From Rutidosis leptorrhynchoides (Eukaryota > Streptophyta > Magnoliopsida > Asterales > Asteraceae), in the NCBI RefSeq assembly GCF_046630445.1, contig NC_092338.1, forward strand, positions 336,993,001-337,057,000: 64,000 bases of DNA, written 5' to 3'. Positions 13,989-26,804 of the stretch are shown here, in pieces. The translations under genes and the position numbers were made by a program. Under the pieces are notes generated by a model, which did not search any database, was not told where the DNA came from, and saw only the letters and a list, made by a program, of their open reading frames with translations. Every line of letters starts with the position of its first letter. Position 1 is the first letter of the stretch.

Positions 13989-15596
13989 TTATGAGTTGAG
14001 ATTCATGCGAATTTTTATGTTCATCGCTCGTACTCGAATTGGTTCCCGTTCCTTTCTGCTTAGAGTGTCGGCCACTACATTCACTTTCCCGGGATGATAG
14101 CGAATCTCACAATCATAGTCGTTTATCAGCTCGACCCACCTACGTTGCCTCATGTTCAGCTGTTTCTGATCAAAAATATGTTGAAGGCTTTTATGATCAG
14201 TAAACACAGTGCATTTAACCCCATATAAATAGTGTCTCCATATCTTCAATGCAAACACTAATGCTCCCAATTCTAAATCATACGTTGTATAATTCCGCTC
14301 GTGAATCTTCAATTGTCGGGATGCGTATGCTATAACTTTCTTCCGTTGCATAAGGACGCAACCAAAACCTTGTCGCGAAGCGTCACAATATATCTCAAAA
14401 TCATCGTTCCCTTTAGGTAACGATAAAATAGGTGCTGTAGTCAACTTCTTCTTCAGTAATTGAAATGCACTTTCCTGCTCAGAAGTCCATTCGTACTTCT
14501 TCCCTTTTTGCGTTAACGCTGTTAATGGTTTAGCTATTCGGGAAAAATCTTGAATAAACCTTCTATAATAACCAGCTAAACCCAAAAATTGGCGTATCTG
14601 CGTTGGTGTCTTAGGAGTCTCCCATTTTTCAATGGCCTCAATTTTAGCTGGATCAACCTGAATTCCTTTGCTACTAACAACGTGGCCAAGAAATTGCACT
14701 TCTTTCAACCAAAATGCACACTTAGAAAATTTGGCGTATAACTGTTCTTTTCTTAACAATTCTAATACCAACCTTAAATGCTGCTCATGCTCTTGCTCAC
14801 TCTTGGAATAGATAAGAATATCGTCAATGAAAACGATAACAAACTTATCTAAATACGGACTACAAACTCGATTCATGAGGTCCATGAATACAGCTGGCGC
14901 ATTAGTCAACCCAAACTGCATAACCAAAAATTCGTAATGACCATAACGTGTCCGAAAAGCAGTTTTCAGAATATCTTCTTCTTTGACACGTAATTGATGA
15001 TAGCCCGATCTTAAGTCGATTTTCGAGTACACACATGATCCTTGCAGTTGATCAAATAAGTCGTCAATTCTCGGTAGTGGATACCGATTCTTGATAGTTA
15101 ACTTATTTAATTCACGATAATCTATACACATCCTAAAAGATCCATCTTTCTTCTTGACGAATAAAATCGGAGCTCCCCACGGTGAAGTACTTGGTCGTAT
15201 GAATCCACGGTCCAGTAATTCTTTTAACTGACTTTGAAGTTCTTTTAACTCAGACGGTGCAAGTCTATATGGAGCACGAGCCACTGGTGCAGCTCCTGGT
15301 ACTAGATCTATTTGAAATTCTACAGATCTAAATGGAGGTAATCCCGACAACTCTTCCGGAAAGACTTCAGGAAAATCTCTTGCCACAGGCACGCCATTGA
15401 TGCTCTTCACTTTTTTCTTCGTTTCGACTTTATTAACATGTGCTAAGATAGCATAACACCCTTTCTTCAAGCACTTTTGAGCTTTCAAACAACTAATGAG
15501 TTTTAGCTTTGAGTTACCCTTCTCTCCATAAATCATTACTGGCGTTTTATCCTTACGAGGAATGCGAATTACCTTCTTGGCACACACAACTTCAGC
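13989..15596 (-). pseudogene. Reverse transcriptase and RNase H region of Tekay-like pol
   Basis: The frame is open between two nonsense codons, TGA 15597-15599 upstream and TAA 13989-13991 downstream. It shows the RT fingers ([20 protein letters not shown]), the palm motif with FIDDILIYS, thumb motifs ([12 protein letters not shown]), then RNase H with [24 protein letters not shown] and FTDHKSLQ. All catalytic aspartates are present. The first codons after the upstream stop (AEVVCAKK) are the normal protease-RT linker, so there is no separate start codon. The downstream TAA is followed in frame by IKEAQREAL, suggesting a former CAA. Confidence 0.95.
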
Positions 15597-16967
15597 TCAT
15601 ATTTTGGACATCCAGTCCATGCCAACTATTACATCAAAACTTCCTAATTCTACGGGTATCAAATCAATCTTAAATATTTCTCCGGCTAAATTTATTTTAC
15701 AATCATGGCAAATTTTATCGGCTTTAATTAGTTTACCATTAGCTAACTCAATCATGTACTTAGCATCTAGAGGTAATGATGAACAATTCAATTTAGCGTA
15801 AAAGTCTCTACTCACGTAACTTCTATCAGCACCAGTATCAAATATAATAGATGCGGATAAGTTATTAATGGTAAACGTACCCGTAACAAGCTCCGGGTCT
15901 TCACACGCCTCTCTAGCATTAATAACAAATGCTCTTCCACGTGCAGATCCATTATTCTTCTCTGGATTCGGACACTGGCTCTTATAATGACCCTGTTTCC
16001 CACACCCATAACAGGTAACAGTGGCCAAGGCAGTTCTATTTGCATTAGTGACAGGAGTCTTGGTGCCATTTGTATTTGTAACAGGAATCCGACAATCTTC
16101 ATCAAGATGACCCCTTCGATTACAATTTTTGCACACCACATTACAATAACCAGAGTGATGTTTGTGGCATCTGTTACATAAAGGATTTCGTCCTTTGTAA
16201 CCTGAGTTCGAACCGCTACCCGCACCTTGCGTGGTTTCTTGTTTCTTGTTGGATTGTTGATGATTACCTTCCCACTTTCTTTTGTTTCTCGATGTCTTGA
16301 CATCGGTGTTCTTATCCAGAATAATCTGGTCCATCAACTCGTTCGCCATGGTGATGGCTTCATGAATAGTCTTGGGTTTCGATGCTGTAACATTTGCTTT
16401 GACATTTTTAGGCAAACCATCTTTGTACAGTTCTATCTTCCGTTCTTCGGTTGGTACCAATTCGGGACATAGCAAAGCTAATTCCATGAATCGCTGATTG
16501 TAGTTGGTGAGTTCAGTACCAACAAATTTCAGGCTTCGTAATTCAGCTTCCAACTTCCTAACCTCGTTCCTTGGACAATACTCGTTGATTAGCATTGTTT
16601 TGAATTCTTCCCAGGGAGTATCATAAGCTACATCTCCTCCTACGGCCTTCACATAGTTTTTCCACCATGTGAGTGCACTATCTTGTAAGGTGCACGATGC
16701 ATACTTGGTCATGTCCTTCTCAATACAACCACTGATTTTAAACACAGACTCAATCTTTTCGATCCACCGGATTAAACCAACTGGTCCTTCTGTTCCACTG
16801 AATGATGAGGGCTTGCAACCTTGAAAAGTTTTGTAAGTACATCTCACACGAGGATTTGGGTTAACTGCAGCACCTCTCGCAGCCTCGACCCATAACATTC
16901 TGTCGTCCACTCGCTGATTGATGAGTTCCTCGATTTCTTGTTCCGTCATTCGGTTCAATCGTGCCAT
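15597..16967 (-). pseudogene. Gag and aspartic protease of Tekay-like element, cut by TGA
   Basis: The start is chosen at ATG 16967 (MARLNRMTEQ); a further upstream ATG at 17003 only adds a hydrophobic leader. The capsid-type gag domain covers about residues 50-220 (CKPSSFSGTEGP, LTWWKNYV, ELRSLKF). A CCHC zinc knuckle CYGCGKQGHYKSQC follows a second Cys/His cluster with unusual spacing. The protease has active site FDTGADRSYVS and ends ...VGMDWMSKI. The frame then meets TGA (15597-15599) and continues open in the same frame into the RT region. Gag packages element RNA and the protease cuts the polyprotein. It is listed as broken because pol cannot be reached without readthrough. Confidence 0.92.
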
Positions 16968-17123
16968 AATCTTCAATAAGAATGAAAAAAAATAATTATT
17001 CACATAGAATATTATAGATGTAGTATGTATTTACAGTACATCGTAGCTTATTAATAATATGAACCAGTTATTATTATAAAAGCCTTTTCTTCTTATTAGC
17101 GTTTTATAATTATATCTAGGGTA

Positions 17124-17136
17124 GTACCTACCCGTT
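17124..17136 (-). promoter_or_regulatory. Internal copy of the polypurine tract
   Basis: The minus strand reads AACGGGTAGGTAC, identical over 13 bases to the terminal tract at 12514-12526, followed by TACCC so that GGGTA/TACCC can pair. It lies in the leader between the short leader ORF and gag. The nested element has AACGGGTAGGTAA at 22041-22053 in the equivalent place. Confidence 0.65.
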
Positions 17137-17400
17137 AAAGTTCATACTTAATAGCTTAGTACAGAAATCAATTACTATCACCCAAATAATACTCAACCAT
17201 GGAAAATTATTGCATTTCACACTTCACTATTTTACATATGCTTATCTTACATCAAACATTAAGCAAACCACACTAGTAATATTATACAAAACGTTATATG
17301 ATACCATGGTTTAAAACAACAGCGCATCATTTAACCCAAAATGTTTGTGTTCAAAGAAATTGCTTATAGGTTATCTTGACTGTCTCCCTGCGTTTTGGCG

Positions 17401-17405
17401 GAGGG
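17401..17405. repeat. Target-site duplication GAGGG, left copy
   Basis: GAGGG precedes the nested element at 17406 and recurs at 26805-26809 after its 3' LTR. Confidence 0.95.
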
Positions 17406-19830
17406 TATAACGACCCTCATTTTTTCCATTCTATATTTTTCCAATATTAAAAGCCCAAACAATATAATTAAAACTTAATGATTAAACTTTAATCAACAAT
17501 TGTTAAGTGTTAAGAGTTAGAAAACATATTAATTAACTTTGTGTAAAAATTGACAAGTTAATAAAAGATGAAAATAATAAACTGTTAGTCGACACTCACT
17601 GCTAATTAAAATTTATGCATTTATGTAATATTATAACTAATAACCTATAAGTAATAAATAAAAAGTGACATTTATATAAATAATAAAACAATTGGGAACT
17701 AAATATATACAAGTCATGAATTAGTAAAAAGAAAATAATACTTATCATGTAGTAAATGTAAAAATAATAATAATAATAATAATAATAATAGTAATAATAA
17801 TGAGACTAAAGAATCTTAAACAATTACATCCTTATGTTGACTAAAAATAAAGTATAAACGAGTACATCCTTATGTTGACTAATTATAAACTAGTACCACC
17901 TATTGTTGACTAAAAATTATAAAATAAAATAAAATCATTAATTAGAACATCCTTATGTTGACTAACACTCTAATACTTGCACTATATAAACACTCCTAGA
18001 CTCCTAGTTTCTCATTCACAAATTACACCAAAATCCTCTCTCAAAAACAATCTCTCCCTTTCCCTCTCTTGTGGTATTCGAATCTTCAAGCTTGTTCTTC
18101 GTGTTCTTCAAGAATCTTCAAGGAGTTCTTCAAGATTTTCAAGGCTTTGATCTTCCATCTTCATCGTGTTCATCTTTTCTTTGTTAATTATCTTGAATCT
18201 TCAAAGGTATAACATAAACTCTAAACTATTTACATAAACTTTGATCTTTGTTAATTCATATTCATATTATAAACTTGTTATTCATAAGTATATACATAAA
18301 CACACCTAGATTTATATATACATATATACATGTAAAAAAAAATATATATTTATATATATATATATATACATATATATACGAATTATATATACAAATACAT
18401 ATTAAAACCTTAAACCCTAATTACACCTAAACTATAATTCTTAAACCCTAATTAATTAAACTCTAAACATTTATGAAACCCTAGGACATTAATTACTAAA
18501 CCCTAGTTATTAATTGCTACTTTAATTAACTAACCCTAATTAATGAAACCCTAATACTACTTATACTAGTACTTAACATGTATACACTATTACTATTACT
18601 AGCACCTATAACCTACTACTTATATTGTAGCACAAAAACATTTTGGGATATGTATTAGAGATGTATAGATCTTCGAACTTTCTTGACGAATGGTTTCTAC
18701 GAGATTCTAGGGAGAGGGTATGGATTTCCGATTTAAAGGGTCCTATGGCTCAAGCCCCTAGATCTAAATTAGCCATTCGAAGGGAAAGGGGTGATTGGAA
18801 GCTTATCTAATACGGAAAGTATCCTAAAATGGAAAACACTGATAAAAGTAGAAACTCTCTAGTCATAGAAACTTAGTAAAATAAGAAACTTTCTAAAAAT
18901 AGAAACTTTATAAAAATAGTAACTTACTAGGAATAGAAACTTAGTAAAACAAACTATACTTAAACAAATACTCAAACTTAAACATGGGCAAAACACTTAA
19001 CTACTCTTAAATGTCAATAGGTTGACTTTCCTGCTCACTCGTTCAACTATTTATTCCGAGGAATAACTCTCTCTCTACTTACTAAGGTGAATTCATAGCC
19101 CCACTTTACTTTGTGCACAACTTATTTACTTTACGGGGTGAGACACATGTTGCTTTTACTATTTACAATTTAGACACAAGTACCAACTGCTAAAACTATG
19201 CTATACCCGGCTATGTCCGACTAAGTCCCTACAGTGATATTTTTAATTGCTCGTTGATTGCATGCTTAATTATTGGGGGTAGGCCTATCGGGAGTAACGT
19301 CCCCGATACGTTTGACTAAGTCTTTCTATTACTTGATAATGAAATAAAACCGACAAGGACAGACACAACTTGTCATGGGGCAAACTTGAATGTTTAGTCT
19401 AAATATCACGCACTGGCATAACTTTTGGATCTGCGAGATCTGCTTTTTGATCCTGCGGGAGATCAACTTTACAACTAAATCTTGTGGTCTAAAAACAACG
19501 ATAACTACTTTTGTTAAACCTATGAACTTCACTCAACCTTTTTGGTTGACACTTTAGCATATTTTGTCTCAGGTGCTGTTTGATTCAAGCTTTCTTATCT
19601 ACTACTTATGTGATGCTACTTAGACTTAGGATCAAGAGATATCGCATTTATTACCTCTGCATATGAACAATTACTTTATCGTTATTTCCATTATTGTAAC
19701 GACATTTCATTTTCCGCTGCGTACTCAATAAAGTTAAATTTTCTCATTTAGTATTGTTCTCGTATTATAATATGTTGGTTTATTTGATATTAGTAACGTT
19801 TCTTCCAGGCCCTATTAGGAGGACGTTACA
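17406..19830 (+). repeat. 5' LTR of nested non-autonomous element
   Basis: Nearly identical to 24357-26804. It contains an ATAA-rich repeat (17768-17802), three or four copies of ACATCCTTATGTTGACTAA (17826-17960), and CTTCAAG-rich sequence (18080-18150). A TATATAAAC box at about 17983-17991 lies in a position suited to an LTR promoter. Several AAACCCTAA motifs near 18410-18540 are scattered and are not telomeric. Confidence 0.95.
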
Positions 19831-19833
19831 GAT

Positions 19834-19845
19834 TGGTATCAGAGC
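19834..19845 (+). promoter_or_regulatory. Primer-binding site, initiator tRNA-Met
   Basis: TGGTATCAGAGC starts three bases after the 5' LTR end. Confidence 0.92.
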
Positions 19846-20863
19846 TTAACTAGGCTGTTATAGAGAATCAGGATTTCATTTTTATGTGTGCCTTACTTGC
19901 TAGCTAGGGTGCCTTAGCAATCTAGGAAACTATAACCTTTCCTGCCTTAGACTTAAAGCACTTAGGATTACCTTATAATCTTAACAATCATGCTTTACCA
20001 AACTTGACTTAAAGATTCTAATCAAAGTCTCTTTCCTAATGTAGGACTACAACTTTCCTTGACCATAGTTCCTTTAATTGTTGCCTTTAACTGTTAAATG
20101 CTACACTATACTTTAGAAACTTTACTTATCTTAGAATGCCAGGCCAATCTAAGGACTTTCCTGAGTACTATCCAATTACACCACCTCATCTAAATGCGAC
20201 ACAATGATTTTAGATATTCTTGACATTTCTAAGTCATCTATCATGGTTTGTGTATTACATAAGTATTACATGAAATATTATCCATGCATTTTGAAGCTCC
20301 TATATTTGTTACTATTCATACTCAAACGTATATAACTCCCTGTTATATCACGTACCTATATGCCTTATGCCTTTATGCATCGGTTTGCGAACCAGAAAAT
20401 GTCATTGAGTTATCGAGAATCTCAAAAACATTATAATGTCATCACTATTCATATTCATTTCTTTCTTTGCTTTCTTATTGTTTTGATCATTGAATTTTCT
20501 TGACGGATGACGTCTACGAAACTTTAGGATAGAAAGCGTTTGGATTACTGATTTAAAGAATCCTATAGCTCAAGCCCCTGGACCTGAATAGGTCATTACG
20601 AATTGAAAATCTTTAATCAAAAGATTATCAGATTACATACTTATCATCTAGACACGTCATACTGCCATTATTAGAGTATAGACACATCATATCTTATTAT
20701 ATCTTATCGTATCTATCCCAATAATCTTTGGCTAACACTTTTCCTAAATTTCCTCCGTAAATTACGAAAATCTTTTTGCTACATATACATATTCAAGGAG
20801 ATGAATATATCATCCAGTATTCAACACTAATCTCATATCAAACCCTAATTCAAATCACATAAT

Positions 20864-21268
20864 GTGGATTTCTCAACTGATTCCTCGAGTTCCAATGGCA
20901 GCGTAACCGGAACAAACGAACCAATCAGCCATCATCTATTTTGGATGAATTGGGGATGGGTTCGTAGTAAACTTAATCAATGGAGACAAGAAGAAGGTAA
21001 TCCCTTCCATCAACTGAATTCACCTCTTGGTGAAGAACCTGAAGCACTTACCGGCGAACCCGTTCGGAACACTATTTTCACCCTCATTTCCAGGATATCC
21101 AGTCACGAATATATAATATCTAAAATTCTAGATCTTATACATCCACTTGTCCGAACCGCCAATCATCCCGGAATAATAGAAGAAGTCAACGAGCTTCGCG
21201 CTCGAGTGGTGGCTCTAGAGAATATGGTGCGAAACCTACGAACACCAGCAGCAGCACCAGCAGCATAA
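20864..21268 (+). pseudogene. Leader ORF of nested element (start codon lost)
   Basis: A 134-codon frame lying between primer site and the internal polypurine motif, upstream of where gag would be. It is Ser-rich at the start, then has a Trp-rich stretch (FWMNWGWVRSKLNQW), a middle part with HEYIISKILDLIHP, and a coiled-coil-like C-terminus (VNELRARVVALENMV). It opens with GTG, and the nearest ATG (20862) is in another frame, as if two bases had been inserted into an original ATG-GAT start. The first in-frame ATG is at about codon 28. Function is not known. The host element has a short ORF in the same place, without obvious sequence similarity. Confidence 0.5.
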
Positions 21269-21442
21269 CCAGTACCATCAGCATCACCACCAACAGCATC
21301 AGCTTTACCAACAACAACAACCACACCGCAAACCTCAACATCACACTCGGTACCTCGGATATCAACATCATACGCCCCATAGATACCAAGGAATACTAGT
21401 AATAATGAGTTAAGATGTATTGACTCATTCTTCCTGAAGAAT

Positions 21443-21504
<62 letters not shown>

Positions 21505-24009
21505 TTGAAACAATAATATATCTTTTCGTACTAAGCTATTACGTGTGAATCTAAACTAGTATGTACTACTTGGTTAATTCATATCACTAATATGCTATGA
21601 TGTACATCCCTTGTTAATGACTTAACAATCGTTAATCACTGCTTCAACACAATAAACTCCATTTCATAATAAATCAAGTGTATTACTCAAATACATGATT
21701 GATTGTATACTTTCATTTTCGATGTACTCGAAACTTTTTAGAAAACATTATTCGTGTCTTGTGAATTTCACAAGGATTTCACGAGCACCAACATCATATA
21801 CCAAGATATATCAATAACAATGAACAATTAAGCATTGATTCATAACTTCATTTAGCGAAATATTTCGCGACAATTATGAAATCTCTAAGATTTTGGAGAT
21901 TATTTATTCTCATTTCAACAGCAAATTAAATGAGTTTAATATTATATTACTCATTAAATCTATATTATATCTGAAGAATACATATATCTTCATAAAGATT
22001 GTAATTCTTTTGTACAAACTGTTAATTATGAAAATATTTTAACGGGTAGGTAATACCCGAGAAACATTTATATCTCACATTATTATACATTCTTCAGTTC
22101 TGATTCAATAATCAATAACTATACTACTTACATCCACCTATGTATCCGTTCACTAAAGAACAACCATTTTCATACAAATTCAATTACATATTCTAATTTT
22201 GACCTATCGGAATTTAAGTAAAGCTTTAGCAAGTGTTATCTTCCTAAAGATCACTACATTCATGAATTATATTCATTCGTATTCTATGATGAATTATCAC
22301 ATCAAACCACCGAACTTACCATTCCTTACTTTTGAAAATCACAATATTTCTTCGTCAACCGTTAGATCCATTGATGGATGCATCTTACGCTTAAACATTT
22401 CAAATTCAAAATTCTTAAAAACATCCTTTGAATCTTGACGATCATAATTAGCGTTTAATCATCTAAAAATGAAATTTCTTGAAACCATCTCGGATTGATA
22501 ACCAATGATTCAAATATGGCTGCATTAAATGCAGAGGAAACAGAAAAATTGTAGATGGTCTTAAGGGCCAACAGTTTGATAATAAAGAATGGTACGTTGG
22601 AAAAGCCCAAAAGAAAATTTGGAACTGAAAAACGGATTGAGCTAACCATGGAGGAGACCAAGGACAAACACAAGGGCCAAACCCTATATTCAAAGAATCC
22701 AGGAAATTCTGGATCCGGTGAAATCTTTAGAGAATATCTTGCTCCGAAGTCATGTTAAAAGCTTGCAGAAAATTTTTCTTCATCAACTTTCGAACATAGA
22801 AATTCCAAAATATCATCATAAATATCCTCTATATTTCGGAAGATATCTTCATAACGATTCTTGTCCGCAATTAAGTATCTCTTTGCGATATCTTTATAAA
22901 GGTAACTGTTTTAGTTTCTATATTCTGTAAAATTAGAGTTTAAATTATAAATGTTTTGAAGAAGTGTTGGGAATTGAAGCATGAGTTAGTATATTATAAT
23001 GACGTCAGGCCAACGTGATTATATTACAGTAAGTCATGCTAAGTTTTTTTTTATGGAAGATGATGATTCATAGACTTTATAATCATCATTTGCCATGTTA
23101 CACGACTCTTACATTCTATTTAACCTCTAAACATATCAAGAAAATATTTTTCTTAATGATTCGGTCTTTTCCGGATATTCTGGTAATATGACAAATCAAA
23201 TCGTGCTATTACCTTTCCTTTCTACTTTATATATTATGATCATTCGAAACTTCATACCTATGAATTCTAGACCATTACTCGCTTGACTTGAAGTCGGGAA
23301 GAAGAAACAAAAACATAAAGCTCCGACATATAAGGGAAAATATAAAGCCCGATAACGACTCCGAAATTACAAACCGTGTATATCAATGCGTATAGCAATA
23401 TAAAGACATGGGATAATTAAAAATACTATAACCCCAAGAGCATAGTAGAAGTAAACAGATTCCTCTGGTGGTAAAAGAAAAAGAAGAATGACTGCATAGA
23501 TGGTCAATATAATAACCAGGATCAGAACTGGATTAAGCATTTTCTTAATCTTTTGGAAGTTTGAATTGAAAAAGAAAGTATAGAAGTGGTGAAGATAATG
23601 AAACGGAAGAAGCTAATTTATAGCAAAATTCCAAACACATCAATCGAGGCAAATCACCGCATTTAATCAAACAAATCTCAAAATTTCGTAAATACCGGAG
23701 AATCAAATCTTATAGATTACGAAGATTTCCTTTAATTCCTTGAATTCCGGAAATCAATCGTGACTACGTCAAAAGTTAAGGCGAACATTTAATTTTCTCA
23801 TTTCACTCTTTTATGATAGCTTCGTTTATACTCTTCATATAAACGAATCGTTTTATCCATATTATTCAATAGTGATAAAACTTTATTTTTCAACTTATAT
23901 TCATCATTAAAATATTCTTGTTGTAAACAATGAAGATCTCTATCAAATTTCATGACTGTGATTTTCACGAACTCCTCTCTGTTTGTCTGCCCTAATATTG
24001 TGGCATAAA
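21269..24009. other. Non-coding interior of nested element
   Basis: No recognisable retrotransposon domain in any frame. It contains an (AT)n run (21451-21500), the internal polypurine-like motif (22041-22053) and AT-rich filler. Gag-pol would be expected here and has been deleted or replaced. Confidence 0.7.
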
Positions 24010-24319
24010 ATGCTCAAGGTTTTAAATGAGCTCAATACTATTCATAACACATTTCATGTATCCAATTTACTGAAATGACTTGTATAACATCATCATTTTG
24101 AATGATCTTCGCATTAATGATAAAATGCACTTCGTTGAAGAACCTATAGAAATCATGGAAGGAGAGGTCAAACAAACGCGTAAAAGCAACATACCTATCA
24201 TTAAAGTCCGTTGGAATTCGCGTAGAGGCCCCGAATATACCTGGGAACGCAAAGACAATATGAAACGGAAATATCCCCATCTCTTCTCAACTGCTGATGC
24301 AAACGAGGAAATTACCTAA
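24010..24319 (+). pseudogene. Chromodomain / integrase C-terminal remnant
   Basis: Starts within the end of the integrase C-terminal region ([11 protein letters not shown] visible at about 24043-24075). A frame change follows, then an open frame with the chromodomain: HFVEEPIEIM, then RKSNIPIIKVRWNSRRGPEYTWE, ending ERKDNMKRKYPHLF and a stop at 24319. It corresponds closely to the chromodomain of the surrounding element and is the only pol remnant. It ends about 25 nt before the polypurine tract, so it may persist because it lies next to 3' cis signals. Confidence 0.85.
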
Positions 24320-24343
24320 AAACTTCGGGACGAAGTTTTCAAT

Positions 24344-24356
24344 AACGGGGAGGTAC
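24344..24356 (+). promoter_or_regulatory. Polypurine tract of nested element
   Basis: AACGGGGAGGTAC directly before the 3' LTR at 24357; one base differs from the host element's AACGGGTAGGTAC. Confidence 0.85.
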
Positions 24357-25277
24357 TATAACGACCCTCATTTTTTCCATTCTATATTTTTCCAATATTA
24401 AAAGCCCAAACAATATAATTAAAACTTAATGATTAAACTTTAATCAACAATTGTTAAGTGTTAAGAGTTAGAAAACATATTAATTAACTTTGTGTAAAAA
24501 TTGACAAGTTAATAAAAGATGAAAATAATAAACTGTTAGTCGACACTCACTGCTAATTAAAATTTATGCATTTATGTAATATTATAACTAATAACCTATA
24601 AGTAATAAATAAAAAGTGACATTTATATAAATAATAAAACAATTGGGAACTAAATATATACAAGTCATGAATTAGTAAAAAGAAAATAATACTTATCATG
24701 TAGTAAATGTAAAAATAATAATAATAATAATAATAGTAATAATAATGAGACTAAAGAATCTTAAACTAGTACATCCTTATGTTGACTAAAAATAAAGTAT
24801 AAACTAGTACATCCTTATGTTGACTAATTATAAACTAGTACCACCTATTGTTGACTAAAAATTATAAAACAAAATAAAATCATTAATTAGAACATCCTTA
24901 TGTTGACTAACACTCTAATACTTGCACTATATAAACACTCCTAGACTCCTAGTTTCTCATTCACAAATCACACCAAAATCCTCTATCAAAAACAATCTCT
25001 CCCTTTCCCTCTCTTGTGGTATTCGAATCTTCAAGCTTGTTCTTCGTGTTCTTCAAGAATCTTCAAGGAGTTCTTCAAGATTTTCAAGGCTTTGATCTTC
25101 CATCTTCATCGTGTTCATCTTTTCTTTGTTAATTATCTTGAATCTTCAAAGGTATAACATAAACCCTAAACTATTTACATAAACTTTGATCTTTGTTAAT
25201 TCATATTCATATTATAAACTTGTTATTCATAAGTATATACATAAACACACCTAGATTTATATATACATATATACATG

Positions 25278-25343
<66 letters not shown>

Positions 25344-26804
25344 CATACATATACGAATTATATATACAAATACATATTAAAACCTTAAACCCTAATTACA
25401 CCTAAACTATAATTCTTAAACCCTAATTAATTAAACTCTAAACATTTATGAAACCCTAGGACATTAATTACTAAACCCTAGTTATTAATTGCTACTTTAA
25501 TTAACTAACCCTAATTAATGAAACCCTAATACTACTTATACTAATAATTAACATGTATACACTATTACTATTACTAGCACCTATAACCTACTACTTATAT
25601 TGTAGCACAAAAACATTTTGGGATATGTATTAGAGATGTATAGATCTTCGAACTTTCTTGACGAATGGTTTCTACGAGATTCTAGGGAGAGGGTTTGGAT
25701 TTCCGATTTAAAGGGTCCTATGGCTCAAGCCCCTAGATCTAAATTAGCCATTCGAAGGGAAAGGGGTGATTGGAAGCTTATCTAATACGGCAAGTATCCT
25801 AAAATGGAAAACACTGATAAAAGTAGAAATTCTCTAGTCATAGAAACTTAGTAAAATAAGAAACTTTCTAAAAATAGAAACTTTATAAAAATAGTAACTT
25901 ACTAGGAATAGAAACTTAGTAAAACAAACTATACTTAAACAAATACTCAAACTTAAACATGGGCAAAACACTTAACTACTCTTAAATGTCAATAGGTTGA
26001 CTTTCCTGCTCACTCGTTCAACTCTTTATTCTGAGGAATAACTCTCTCTCTACTTACTAAGGTGAATTCATAGCCCCACTTTACTTTGTGCACAACTTAT
26101 TTACTTTACGGGGTGAGACACATGCTGCTTTTACTATTTACAATTTAGACACAAGTACCAACTGCTAAAACTATGCTATACCCGGCTATGTCTGACTAAG
26201 TCCCTACAGTGATATTTTTAATTGCTCGTTGATTGCATGCTTAATTATTGGGGGTAGGCCTATCGGGAGTAACGTCCCCGATACATTTGACTAAGTCTTT
26301 GTATTACTTGATAATGAAATAAAACCGACAAGGACAGACACAACTTATCATGGGGCAAACTTGAATGTTTAGTCTAAATATCACGCACTGGCATAACTTT
26401 TGGATCTGCGAGATCTACTTTTTGATCCTGCGGGAGATCAACTTTACAACTAAATCTTGTGGTCTAAAAACAACGATAACTACTTTTGTTAAACCTATGA
26501 ACTTCACTCAACCTTTTTGGTTGACACTTTAGCATATTTTGTTCATGTGCTGTTTGATTCAAGCTTTCTTATCTACTACTTATGTGATGCTACTTGGACT
26601 TAGGATCAAGAGATATCGCATTTATTACCTCTGCATATGAACAATTACTTTATCGTTATTTCCATTATTGTAACGACATTTCATTTTCCACTGCGTACTC
26701 AATAAAGTTAAATTTTCTCATTTAGTATTGTTCTCGTATTATAATATGTTGGTTTATTTGATATTAGTAACGTTTCTTCCAGGCCCTATTGGGAGGACGT
26801 TACA
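24357..26804 (+). repeat. 3' LTR of nested non-autonomous element
   Basis: Pairs with 17406-19830. The main length difference is a longer (AT)n run at 25279-25338. Confidence 0.95.

Larger units (their letters stand above)
17406..26804 (+). mobile_element. Non-autonomous Tekay-like LTR element, nested
   Basis: Seen: LTRs at 17406-19830 (2425 bp) and 24357-26804 (2448 bp), starting TATAACGACCC and ending CGTTACA, flanked by GAGGG. It has an initiator-Met primer site (19834-19845) and a polypurine tract (24344-24356). The internal 4526 bp holds a degraded leader ORF, an internal polypurine-like motif and a fragment of the integrase-chromodomain 3' end, but no capsid, protease, RT, RNase H or integrase core. 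Cis signals are kept and trans functions lost, as in large retrotransposon derivatives mobilised by a relative. The LTR start is TA rather than the usual TG in both copies, so the change was present at insertion. Orientation is opposite to its host element. Confidence 0.92.

Noticed and set aside
18400..18545. Telomere-like AAACCCTAA motifs
   Set aside because: Scattered, not in an array, and part of the nested element's LTR (repeated at about 25383-25520).
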